DNA of 64,000 nucleotides from Planctomycetota bacterium (GTDB lineage Bacteria; Planctomycetota; UBA8742; UBA2392), in assembly GCA_019912315.1 (NCBI GenBank), contig JAIOJA010000023.1:1-64000 (forward strand), given 5' to 3'. A model generated the notes under the pieces. It was not told the DNA's origin. It saw only the letters and a program-made list of their open reading frames with translations, and made no database searches. Of this stretch, positions 43,484-51,836 are shown one piece after another; position 1 is the first letter of the stretch, and every line of letters begins with the position of its first letter. The translations under genes were made by a program, and so were the position numbers.

Positions 43484-46275
43484 TGGGTAAAGCCAAGGTC
43501 AGTTTCATTGAGAAGATTGCCACCGCCCTGCGGATCATTCCGCAACTCGGGGATGAAGGCGACGTCGTGCCCATGGCGCCGGGCATTCAGGCCAAGCCGT
43601 TTCCGCTGAACGCGTTCCCGCCGCTGGAAAAATGGAACGACTGGGAAGAGCTCGACCCGCAAGCTTGGCCTGTGCAGGTCAAACGCAAGTACAGCATCGT
43701 GCCGACTACCTGTTTCAACTGCGAAAGCGCCTGCGGGCTGCTGGCGTACGTGGACAAGGACTCCCATGAAGTCCGCAAGTTCGAAGGCAACCCGCTGCAC
43801 CCGGGCTCACGCGGTCGTAACTGCGCGAAGGGACCGGCCACCAAGAATCAGCTCGATGACCCGGACCGCATTCTGTACCCGCTGAAACGAAGCGGCACGC
43901 GCGGCGAGGGCAAGTGGGAGCGCGTGAGTTGGGAAGAGGCGCTGAAAGACATCGGCGGGAAGATTGGCGCGGCCTTTGATGCGCAAAGACAAAACCACGT
44001 CGTGTACCACGTAGGTCGCCCCGGGCACGAGGGCTACATGGACCGCGTGCTCAAGGGCTGGGGCATCGACGGGCATAATTCGCACACAACCATCTGCAGC
44101 GCCGGCGCACGGCATGGCTACTCACTCTGGCTGAAGTCAGATCGCCCGAGCCCGGACCATGCGAATGCGCGTGTGATCCTGCTGGTGAGCGCGCACCTTG
44201 AAAGCGGGCACTACTTCAACCCGCACGCGCAGCGCATCATGGAAGGCGTTATGAACGGCGCGAAGCTGGTCACCCTCGACCCGCGCCTGAGCAACACCGC
44301 AAGCATGTCCGACTTGTGGCTGCCTACCCAACCCGGCAGCGAAGCGGCCATCTTCCTGGCTGTCGCGCGCTTGATGCTGCTGAACAACACTTACGTTGAC
44401 GACCAGTTCAAACACTGGACCAACTGGCGTGAGTTTCTCGCCGAAGAGCACGCCGACAGGCCACAGGAGTGGCAAACCTTCATCGACGTGCTGCTGGATG
44501 AATGGAAAGAGTTCACGCCGGAACGCGCCGCGGAAGAAGCCCGTGTACCTGTTGAACAGATTCACCAGTTGTACGAAGTCGTCATCAAAGCTGACCGCCG
44601 CCTCGCCGCGCACACCTGGCGCAGCGCCAGTATCGGCAACCTCGGTGGCTGGCAAGTGGCGCGCACACTGGAACTGCTGGTTGTGATGACCGGCAGTGTT
44701 GGCGGCATCGGCGGGACCATGCCGAGCTCTTGGAACAAATTCAAACCGGACTTCTTCGACAAGCCGCCGGCCGTGAAGTTCTGGAACAAGTTCCACTTCC
44801 CGGACGACTGGAACGTCGCCCAGTACGAGATGTCCCAGTGCCTGCCGCACTTGCTGAAAGAGCAAGATGAGAAGCTGGACGTCTACTTCACGCGCGTGTT
44901 CAACCCGGTCTGGACCTACCCCGACGGCTTCAGCTGGATCGACATGCTGCGCGACGAGAAGCGCGTCGGCTGTCACGTCGCGCTGACGCCGACCTGGAAC
45001 GAGACCGCCTACTTCGCCGACTACGTGCTGCCCATGGGGCACGCCAGCGAGCGGCATGACCTCAACAGCTACGAAGTCGACTCAGGCATGTGGATTGCCT
45101 TCCGCCAGCCTGTACTGCGTGAAGTCGCGCGGCGCGAGGGCAAGACCGTCAACCGTACTCACGAGGTCAACCCGGGCGAAGTCTGGGAAGAAGACGAGTT
45201 CTGGATCGATCTAAGCTGGCAGATCGACCCGGACGGCAAACGCGGCATCCGCAAACACTTTGAGAGCCCCGTTGACTCGTCAAGACCTGTCAGTGTTGAC
45301 GAGTACTACGGACACATCTTCGACCGCGTGCCGGGGCTACCCGAGGCCGCGAAAGAGAAGGGGCTTTCGCCGCTTGACTACATGAAGACCATCGGCGCAT
45401 TCCGCGTGCATGAGCGCGTTTACAATCGACACTTGCAGGCAGACGATAATGGCGTCGAGGTCAATGGCGAGCGCTACGTCGGCTGGCCGACGCCAAGCAA
45501 GAAGCTCGAGATCTGGTCGAAGTCCATGAAGGAGTTCGGCTGGCCGGACCAGACCCTGCCCGGCTGGATCAAGAGCCACGTGCACCCGGACCACGCCTAC
45601 AGCAAGCCCAACGGCATGGTGCTGATTCCGACGTTCAGATTGCCGACACTGATTCACACGCGCACGGGTGCTGCCAAGTGGCTGAACGAGATCAGCAACA
45701 ACAACCCGCTATGGATGCATCCGTCTGACATGAAAGCGCGCGGTCTCCGCAGCGGCGAGTTGGTGCGGGTGAACACGGACATCGGGCATTTCGTCGACAA
45801 GGTCTGGGCGACCGAAGCCATCAAGCCCGGCGTCGCGGCATGCAGCCACCATCTGGGGCGCTGGCGCAGGCCGCAAGATCCAAACAGCAATCGCATGTCC
45901 AGCAACACCGTCAGCATTGAGGACAGCGCCGGCAAGTTCACCATGAAGCGCATGCGCGGCATTCACGCCTTCGAGAGCAACGACCCGGACACCCAGCGCA
46001 TTTTCTGGTCCGAAGGGGGCGTGCATCAGAACGCCGCGGCGCCGATCCACCCGGACCCGATCAGCGGCGCTAACTGCTGGCTGCAGAATGTCGTCGTGGA
46101 AAAAGCTCAGCCGGGCGACAGTTACGGTGACGTCTACGCCGATCTCGATAAATCATACGCCGTCTACCAGGAGTGGAAGGCCATGGCGAAGCGCGTACGG
46201 CCCGGGCAGACGCGGCGTATCCCGTGGCTTAATCGTCCGCTGCACCCGGAGGCTTCAGCGTGGCAGTCGGAGTAG
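43483..46275 (+). CDS. molybdopterin oxidoreductase catalytic subunit (DMSO reductase family)
   Basis: 930 aa. The N-terminal 4Fe-4S site is Cys77, Cys80, Cys84 and Cys114. A molybdenum ligand is probable at Cys205 in HTTICSAGARHG, the position of Cys in polysulfide, thiosulfate and related reductases. The molybdopterin-binding C-terminal domain starts near 720 (IPTFRLPTLIHTRTG). There is no twin-arginine signal at the N-terminus, so the enzyme should sit on the cytoplasmic side, as does the sulfite dehydrogenase SoeA. The substrate is unknown. ATG and the previous TAA overlap (TAATG). Its 3' end overlaps the convergent TauE/SafE gene by 47 nt. Confidence 0.9.
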   Translation: MGKAKVSFIEKIATALRIIPQLGDEGDVVPMAPGIQAKPFPLNAFPPLEKWNDWEELDPQAWPVQVKRKYSIVPTTCFNCESACGLLAYVDKDSHEVRKFEGNPLHPGSRGRNCAKGPATKNQLDDPDRILYPLKRSGTRGEGKWERVSWEEALKDIGGKIGAAFDAQRQNHVVYHVGRPGHEGYMDRVLKGWGIDGHNSHTTICSAGARHGYSLWLKSDRPSPDHANARVILLVSAHLESGHYFNPHAQRIMEGVMNGAKLVTLDPRLSNTASMSDLWLPTQPGSEAAIFLAVARLMLLNNTYVDDQFKHWTNWREFLAEEHADRPQEWQTFIDVLLDEWKEFTPERAAEEARVPVEQIHQLYEVVIKADRRLAAHTWRSASIGNLGGWQVARTLELLVVMTGSVGGIGGTMPSSWNKFKPDFFDKPPAVKFWNKFHFPDDWNVAQYEMSQCLPHLLKEQDEKLDVYFTRVFNPVWTYPDGFSWIDMLRDEKRVGCHVALTPTWNETAYFADYVLPMGHASERHDLNSYEVDSGMWIAFRQPVLREVARREGKTVNRTHEVNPGEVWEEDEFWIDLSWQIDPDGKRGIRKHFESPVDSSRPVSVDEYYGHIFDRVPGLPEAAKEKGLSPLDYMKTIGAFRVHERVYNRHLQADDNGVEVNGERYVGWPTPSKKLEIWSKSMKEFGWPDQTLPGWIKSHVHPDHAYSKPNGMVLIPTFRLPTLIHTRTGAAKWLNEISNNNPLWMHPSDMKARGLRSGELVRVNTDIGHFVDKVWATEAIKPGVAACSHHLGRWRRPQDPNSNRMSSNTVSIEDSAGKFTMKRMRGIHAFESNDPDTQRIFWSEGGVHQNAAAPIHPDPISGANCWLQNVVVEKAQPGDSYGDVYADLDKSYAVYQEWKAMAKRVRPGQTRRIPWLNRPLHPEASAWQSE

Positions 46276-47116
46276 CTATCGGCTCGTCGTCGCCCGGCAC
46301 ATAGGCGCGCACCCTCTGCGTCGCGATTCGGATGGACATCATCAGCAACAGCCCACCGAACAGCAGCGTCAGAAAATCCGCACTGATCCAGTAGGCCGCG
46401 AACACTCCTGTTACCGCGAACACGACGGCCAGCGGCAGCAACTTGGGAATGAGTGCGGCGCGAACGTTGTCCCGGCGCCAGTGAAGAAAGGTGGACCACG
46501 CACTGATCGGCACGATGGCGCACAGACTGGTGGCTCGGGCTATCGCGAAGTTGTCCGATAGCTCGGCGTAGCCCACCATGAGCGCCGGCACAATGACCAT
46601 GCCGCCGCCGATGCCGAAGAGCGTCGATGTAACACCCGCGACGAAGCCGGTCATAAGCGCAAAGGCAATCGTCCGCCACTCGCTGAGATGCGGGTAGTCA
46701 CCGACAATCGCCGTTGCCGCGGGCACAAGTCCGAACATGCGAATCGCGACAACAACGAGAAACACGGCGAACACGTAGCGGAACATCTGGCGGGGCAAAA
46801 TCCGCAGCAGCCACCGCCCAACAGGCGCGCCTGCAAACGCCCCACAGACCAGTAACCCCGCCTCGCCCCACAGAATGTCGCCGGGGGCGCGGATTACCTG
46901 AACAACCATGCCGACCGTGACCACGGCCGTAATCACGGCTAGGCTTGTGCCGACAGCCTTTTTCAGGCGCATGGGTGCCCAGGCAGCCAGCAGCGGAACC
47001 ATGAACGCTCCGCCACCGATGCCAAGCAACGTGCTGGCAAAAGAGATCAGCGCGGCGCCACCAATCATCAGGGCGGGACGCGGTCGCGGCACGGCACGTT
47101 GTTGCGGGTCGATCAT
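46229..47116 (-). CDS. TauE/SafE family permease (sulfite exporter-like)
   Basis: 295 aa with about eight transmembrane helices in two repeats. Each repeat carries the family loop: LLGIGGGAFMVPLL near 33 and LFGIGGGMVIVPALMVG near 165. Family members export sulfite, sulfoacetate or related anions, or take up organosulfonates. Its position facing the molybdoenzyme operon suggests a sulfur-oxyanion theme, but the genes are convergent. No Shine-Dalgarno; TACAAC ends 7 nt before the ATG at 47116. The overlapping 3' ends imply possible antisense effects. Confidence 0.88.
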   Translation of the reverse strand: MIDPQQRAVPRPRPALMIGGAALISFASTLLGIGGGAFMVPLLAAWAPMRLKKAVGTSLAVITAVVTVGMVVQVIRAPGDILWGEAGLLVCGAFAGAPVGRWLLRILPRQMFRYVFAVFLVVVAIRMFGLVPAATAIVGDYPHLSEWRTIAFALMTGFVAGVTSTLFGIGGGMVIVPALMVGYAELSDNFAIARATSLCAIVPISAWSTFLHWRRDNVRAALIPKLLPLAVVFAVTGVFAAYWISADFLTLLFGGLLLMMSIRIATQRVRAYVPGDDEPIATPTATLKPPGAADD

Positions 47117-47123
47117 TGGACTT

Positions 47124-47129
47124 GTTGTA
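47124..47129 (-). promoter_or_regulatory. candidate -10 near the TauE/SafE start
   Basis: On the minus strand TACAAC, seven bases, then the ATG at 47116. It resembles the leaderless arrangement; no clear -35 seen. Confidence 0.35.
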
Positions 47130-47226
47130 CCGATTATGGGTGCGGGGCGGGCATGTCAACTGACGTATGTGCGTGTCAGGCCGGGGAGCGCATCGGCCTT
47201 TGACGGATACGCAGGGCAAAGGGGAA

Positions 47227-47985
47227 TCAGCCGACGTAAGCGCGCAGGAGCCGGGCGGCGAAACGGCTGTCGTCGGGTGTGGGCGCTGTGTCGTCAGGAG
47301 GCAGATCCGGCGCGTCCAGTTCTGACAGTTCAACGCGGATGACGGGGCCGGTACCCGAGGAAGCTTCCAGCACCGCGCGCAGAGACAGCCCGTACTCTTT
47401 GTGGTCGCGGCGCGCGCGCAGGTAACCGGGATGCGAAGCGTCGGTACCGCGGCAGGCCATCTGCAGGGGGCGACCCGCGCCAAGCAGCAAGGCCTCCAGT
47501 GACTGCCGGCTGACGCCGCGGGAGCACGCAAACTCCGCGGCTCTGGCGGGTATGAACAGCCGTCCGTCCAGAGACAGCAGCGCGCAAACCTGCTGCGCGT
47601 CTTGGTCAACAGCGGCTTCGGTCGCGTCGGAAAGCGTCGCGATGCCGGATACAGCCATATCCGAAAACCGGAACAGATCGACTTCATCGAGTCCTGACAC
47701 GGGGCGCAGAATACGCTGCAAGGCCTTGCGTACGGAGACGCGCAGGTCGCGCCGTTGCCCCGGCGTGTCGCCCTCGCGCATGATCAGGTTCAGTTCAAGC
47801 CGGCGCAGACAGCCTTCGGCGGCGGTACGCACGGTCGCGCGCAGTCGCCACTCATGTGCGTTCGCCGGTGACCCCGAAACGACGGCGCGCAGCAGTGCAG
47901 ACGCAACGTCCGCGCACGAGGCCGCATGGCGGATGCGTCGCGCGGCGCGTATCAGGCTGTCGGCGTCGTCGGGAAGGCTGCTCAT
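47227..47985 (-). CDS. unknown protein, last gene of the phc-like operon
   Basis: 252 aa, no membrane segment or signal. It is helical at the N-terminus (SLIRAARRIRHAASCADVASALLRAV). A possible sensor- or GAF-like beta region lies around 100-190, with VCALLSLDGRLFIPARAAEFA and RPLQMACRGTD. The end is Asp/Pro-rich. I recognise no family with confidence. Its ATG overlaps the response-regulator stop by four bases (ATGA), so it is translationally coupled. In Ralstonia the fourth phc gene is phcQ, a response regulator; this protein shows no receiver domain, so the operon differs there. Confidence 0.6.
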   Translation of the reverse strand: MSSLPDDADSLIRAARRIRHAASCADVASALLRAVVSGSPANAHEWRLRATVRTAAEGCLRRLELNLIMREGDTPGQRRDLRVSVRKALQRILRPVSGLDEVDLFRFSDMAVSGIATLSDATEAAVDQDAQQVCALLSLDGRLFIPARAAEFACSRGVSRQSLEALLLGAGRPLQMACRGTDASHPGYLRARRDHKEYGLSLRAVLEASSGTGPVIRVELSELDAPDLPPDDTAPTPDDSRFAARLLRAYVG

Positions 47986-49217
47986 GCGTTGATCTGTTGC
48001 AGCTCAAACATCTCGAAAAGGTCGTCAAGAAAGTTCGGGTCGGTGGGGGGGCGCTCGGCCGCCAGCGGGTCGTTGGGCAGGGTCAGTCGCAGGGTTGTGC
48101 GCCCGTCCTGCTCACGCAGCGCTACATCACCTCCGTGGTGGTTGGCGATAAAGAACGCCGACAGAAGCTCAAGCCCTCCATCTTTCACACCGGTGCTGCC
48201 GGGCGTCAGGGCTGAAAACAGCATCTCGTCCCGAAACTCCCGCCAGCCCTTGCCGTCGCCGCTGATCTGGAAACTCACGCCGGGTGTTCCCCATACCGTA
48301 ACCGGGCCGGTGATGTCCACTTTCACACTTCCTGCGTCGGCGTTGAGGCTCACGGCCTTCTTGAGCAGTACGTCCAGAAGCCGGTCCGCGAGCTCGAGAT
48401 TGACTTTCAGGTCCGCGAGGTCGTCCTCGCAGCTTACCTCGAGCTTGCAGGCGCCGGTTTGGGCGCGCTTGACGGCCTTGGTCGCGTACTCCGGGGGCGT
48501 GACGAAGTTTTCAAACCTCTCGTTCGGCTTCACAACCAGGGACGAAATGTTCTCTACGAGTTGCAAAACGCGCCGGCTTTCGATCTGGGCGGATTGCCAG
48601 ACGTCTTCCCAGTATCCGGGGTCACGCAGTACGCCGGCGGGAACTTCCTCATGAAGCTTCTGCGGCAGCAGATCTAGAAAAGTTTTCAGCGCGGACATCG
48701 AGTTGCGTATGTGGTTCGACAAACCGGCTGACAGGACTGCCAGGCTGCGAATGCGGTCATTCACCATGAGGCGCTGAAGCACACTGAGTTTTTCGCGCAG
48801 CAGGGCATCGCGCTGGCGCTGGACGATAAAGAAGTCCATGGCGCGCAACAGCACACCGCGCAGGTCGCGAACATCCCAGGGTTTCACGATGTACTTGTAG
48901 ATGGCCCCGGTGTTCACGGCTTCGATGGCGCTCTCGAGATCCGAGTACGCCGTGGTCAGTACGCGGATGATTCCCGGTCTGTCCACGCGCACGCTTGCCA
49001 GCAGATCGGTACCCTTTTCGCCGGGCATGCGCTGATCGCAGACCAGGATGCCGATGTCGTCACCTTGATCTGCAAGGATTTTTCTGGCATCCGCGACATT
49101 CTCGGCGGTGATAATTTCGAAATCCTTCTCAAGGGCCTTACGGAAGTACTTCAGCGCCTGGGATTCGTCGTCAACGTAGAGAATGGAAAACTGGCGATAG
49201 TCGTGGCTGTTGGCCAT
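47982..49217 (-). CDS. response regulator with degenerate histidine-kinase-like output (PhcR-like)
   Basis: 411 aa. A receiver domain spans 10-130, with the acidic pair at Asp16-Asp17, the phospho-acceptor Asp61 in VCDQRMPG and the conserved Lys112 in KPW. The C-terminal half resembles a histidine kinase. An H-box-like helix AVLSAGLSNHIRNSM contains His169. The ATP-binding part has no clear N-box asparagine, and SGDGKG stands in place of the usual DNGxGI. Kinase activity is therefore doubtful. A receiver joined to a kinase-like output is the described architecture of Ralstonia PhcR. The ATG follows directly on the TAA of the kinase gene, with AGGAG upstream. Confidence 0.82.
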   Translation of the reverse strand: MANSHDYRQFSILYVDDESQALKYFRKALEKDFEIITAENVADARKILADQGDDIGILVCDQRMPGEKGTDLLASVRVDRPGIIRVLTTAYSDLESAIEAVNTGAIYKYIVKPWDVRDLRGVLLRAMDFFIVQRQRDALLREKLSVLQRLMVNDRIRSLAVLSAGLSNHIRNSMSALKTFLDLLPQKLHEEVPAGVLRDPGYWEDVWQSAQIESRRVLQLVENISSLVVKPNERFENFVTPPEYATKAVKRAQTGACKLEVSCEDDLADLKVNLELADRLLDVLLKKAVSLNADAGSVKVDITGPVTVWGTPGVSFQISGDGKGWREFRDEMLFSALTPGSTGVKDGGLELLSAFFIANHHGGDVALREQDGRTTLRLTLPNDPLAAERPPTDPNFLDDLFEMFELQQINA

Positions 49218-51836
49218 TTAGGGCTGCTCCTGAATGTTCAATGGTAAATCGAAAGAAACCTCGGTCCAATCCCCTTCTTGGCTCTGAATTGAGATCGAAC
49301 CGCCGTGAGTCTTTACAATGGTGTGACAGATACTGAGCCCCAGCCCCATACCCTGGCCCGGTTCACCGGTGGTATAGAATGGGTCAAACACCTTGCTGCG
49401 GGCGGCTTCAGAGATGCCACCCCCGTTGTCCCGTACCTTGATCACTGCGCGTCCGTTGCTGTCACATGCGGACACGAAAATTTCCCGGGCGCGCTTGCCG
49501 GCGGTCTTGAGTGTGGCCTTGGCGGCGTTTGTCAGAAGGTTGATCAGCACCTGCACAACCTGGTTCTGCGCGCCGTGCGCCACCAGCCCTGGGCTGACAC
49601 TTGTATTCACGCGGCAGTCCTTCATCTCATGGGCCGTGAGGCGCAACGCCACCTGCACGGCTTTGGCGACATCGAAGTCGGTTTGATTGGCGGCACGCTC
49701 GGGGTACGCGAACGAACGAAGATCGGACACGATGTCCCTAATGCGCTTCATTCCCTGGTCGATGTCGCCTAGGGTTTCGCGCAACTCGTCTTCACCTACC
49801 TTTAACTCGGCTTGGGCGATCTGCACGGCTGTCATCGTGAAGTTGAGGGGATTGTTGATTTCGTGCAGCAGACCGGCGGACAACGTACCCAGGGCGTTGA
49901 TCTTTTCGCTCTGGATGAGCTGGGCTTCGGTTTGGCGCAGTGAACGCAGCGTGTTTTCCAGGTCGCGGTTTGTGGCCCGCAGGCGATCTTCGAGCTCAGC
50001 GCCGCGCATCAGGTTGTAGACACGCTTGCGAACCTCGAGAGAGCTGAAGGGTTTGGTCAGATAGTCGTTGGCACCGCGTTCAAGGGCTTCCAGCTTCGAC
50101 TCTTCGTCAGTTCGCGCCGTCAGCAGCACGATCTTCATGGTTTCAAGTCCGGGCGTTTCACGCAGTCTGGCGCACAGGTCCAGTCCGTTCATGCCCGGCA
50201 GCATCAGGTCCAGCAGCGCGAGGTCCGGCGTTTCCCTCACGGCCAGCTCGTAGCCGCGCAGACCATCAGCGGCCTGGAGAACGCGGTACTCGCGCGCCAG
50301 AAAGGACGCCAGAAACCGCCGCATGTCAGGCTCGTCTTCGACCAGCAGGATGGTCTGTCTGCCGTTTCCCAGCACCGGCAAGTCATCGTGGGGGTTACCT
50401 TGCTGCACGGAGAGCGTACGGCGCGCGGCTGCGTGGACATCCGCCAGCGCGTCCGTATTGTCCGCCTGGGGTGCGGGGGCGACTTCGCCGTCGCCGACAG
50501 GCAACTCGACGCGCATGGTGGTGCCCACCTTTAGCTCACTGCTGGCAGTGAGCGTGCCGCCGTGAGCCTCGACCAGGTCGCGCGACAGCGCCAGGCCAAT
50601 GCCAACGCCCGAGTATTTGCGTGTACTTGACGCGTCAAGTTGTCCGAAACGATCGAAGATTCTGGGCAGGTCTTCCTGGGCGATGCCGATGCCGCTGTCC
50701 TTGATCTCAATGATGGCGCGCTGTCCGTCCGTACTTACAACGACGTCAACCGAGCCGCCCATCGGCGTGAACTTGACCGCGTTCGTTAACAGATTCAGCA
50801 GCACCTTTTCAAACGCGTTCGTATCGACGAGGCTGATGATGGTATCGCCCTTCACGTCCACGCTGAGTTGCAGACCCTTGGCCTTGGCCAGATGCGCGGC
50901 GGAGTTGATCACGCCGGGAACAAACGTCCCCAGGTCTTCGCGCGTGCGATGAAGGTCCGCCCCGCGTTCGTCAAATCGCACGAGGTCAAGCAGGTCGTTG
51001 ATCAGGCGCAGGAGCCGCAGCCCGTTGTCGCGCGCGATGCGCAGGGTTTCGTCAAGCTCGGCGCGCCCCGTGCCGCCGGCTTTCAGGACTTCCTCCAGCG
51101 GAGCAATAATCAGTGTCAGCGGGGTGCGCAACTCGTGGCTGACGTTGGCGAAGAAGTCCGACTTCAGGCGATCGAGCTCCGCCAGCTTGCTGTAGGACTC
51201 ATTGAGATCCTGGTTGCGGCCTTTCAGCTCGTGCCTGTTGCGCCAGTCCTGGAATCGCAGTCTGCCTGTGAAGAAGCTGGCGGTTCCGCAGATCAACGCC
51301 GTAAGCAGGATGAAATAGATGTTGTTGACCAGCGGGCGCAGTCCGAATTCCAGAACGCCGTCGAGGTGCGCGGGCGGCACCGCGTGATGCATGAGCACGG
51401 CCGTCCCGAACATCAGCAGCGTCAGCAGACAAGTCGCTGCGACTTCAAGCAGCGTCCAGGGCATCAGGAGGCTGACGGCGATGATGACGAGGTTCAGCCC
51501 CGCATAGTAGCTGGAATGCTCGCCCTCGGTGTACCAGACCATCCAGGATATCGCGACGCACGGCAGTAGTGCCCAGGCGATCCCGAGAAAGCGAATCTGT
51601 CGAGTACCGAACGGGGTGTAGAGCAGTGCCAGAATCGCCACTACGGCTACGTCGCACAAAATACGGCTGGCGAACAACGGGCCCCAGTGGTCCGGGTACA
51701 CGGCCAGATCAAGAATGATCCCCGCGGGCATCAACCCAAGCGCCAGCAAGCAGCCGATTTTGGAATGCAGCACGCGCTGGCGACGGTCGTCCTCCAGGTA
51801 TGCCGCGGAAAGCGCCGTGACGACCGCTTCAGTCAC
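49218..51836 (-). CDS. membrane hybrid histidine kinase with two kinase cores (PhcS-like position)
   Basis: 872 aa. About six transmembrane helices (about 25-205) form a sensor without a large external domain, as expected for a lipid-like signal. The first kinase core has H-box FANVSHELRTPL and G-box KDSGIGIAQ. A receiver follows near 490-610 (ILLVEDEPDM, LLDLMLPGMNG, LTKPF). A second kinase core has LSAGLLHEINNPL and RDNGGGISEAARSKVFDPFYTT. The start is GTG at 51836, supported by GGAG upstream, and overlaps the methyltransferase stop by 8 nt. It presumably phosphorylates the downstream response regulator. Confidence 0.88.
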   Translation of the reverse strand: MTEAVVTALSAAYLEDDRRQRVLHSKIGCLLALGLMPAGIILDLAVYPDHWGPLFASRILCDVAVVAILALLYTPFGTRQIRFLGIAWALLPCVAISWMVWYTEGEHSSYYAGLNLVIIAVSLLMPWTLLEVAATCLLTLLMFGTAVLMHHAVPPAHLDGVLEFGLRPLVNNIYFILLTALICGTASFFTGRLRFQDWRNRHELKGRNQDLNESYSKLAELDRLKSDFFANVSHELRTPLTLIIAPLEEVLKAGGTGRAELDETLRIARDNGLRLLRLINDLLDLVRFDERGADLHRTREDLGTFVPGVINSAAHLAKAKGLQLSVDVKGDTIISLVDTNAFEKVLLNLLTNAVKFTPMGGSVDVVVSTDGQRAIIEIKDSGIGIAQEDLPRIFDRFGQLDASSTRKYSGVGIGLALSRDLVEAHGGTLTASSELKVGTTMRVELPVGDGEVAPAPQADNTDALADVHAAARRTLSVQQGNPHDDLPVLGNGRQTILLVEDEPDMRRFLASFLAREYRVLQAADGLRGYELAVRETPDLALLDLMLPGMNGLDLCARLRETPGLETMKIVLLTARTDEESKLEALERGANDYLTKPFSSLEVRKRVYNLMRGAELEDRLRATNRDLENTLRSLRQTEAQLIQSEKINALGTLSAGLLHEINNPLNFTMTAVQIAQAELKVGEDELRETLGDIDQGMKRIRDIVSDLRSFAYPERAANQTDFDVAKAVQVALRLTAHEMKDCRVNTSVSPGLVAHGAQNQVVQVLINLLTNAAKATLKTAGKRAREIFVSACDSNGRAVIKVRDNGGGISEAARSKVFDPFYTTGEPGQGMGLGLSICHTIVKTHGGSISIQSQEGDWTEVSFDLPLNIQEQP

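Noticed and set aside
44137..45057. 306-aa minus-strand open frame inside the molybdoenzyme gene
   Set aside because: Composition of a shadow frame (Val/His/Arg-rich), and the plus-strand frame is clearly functional.
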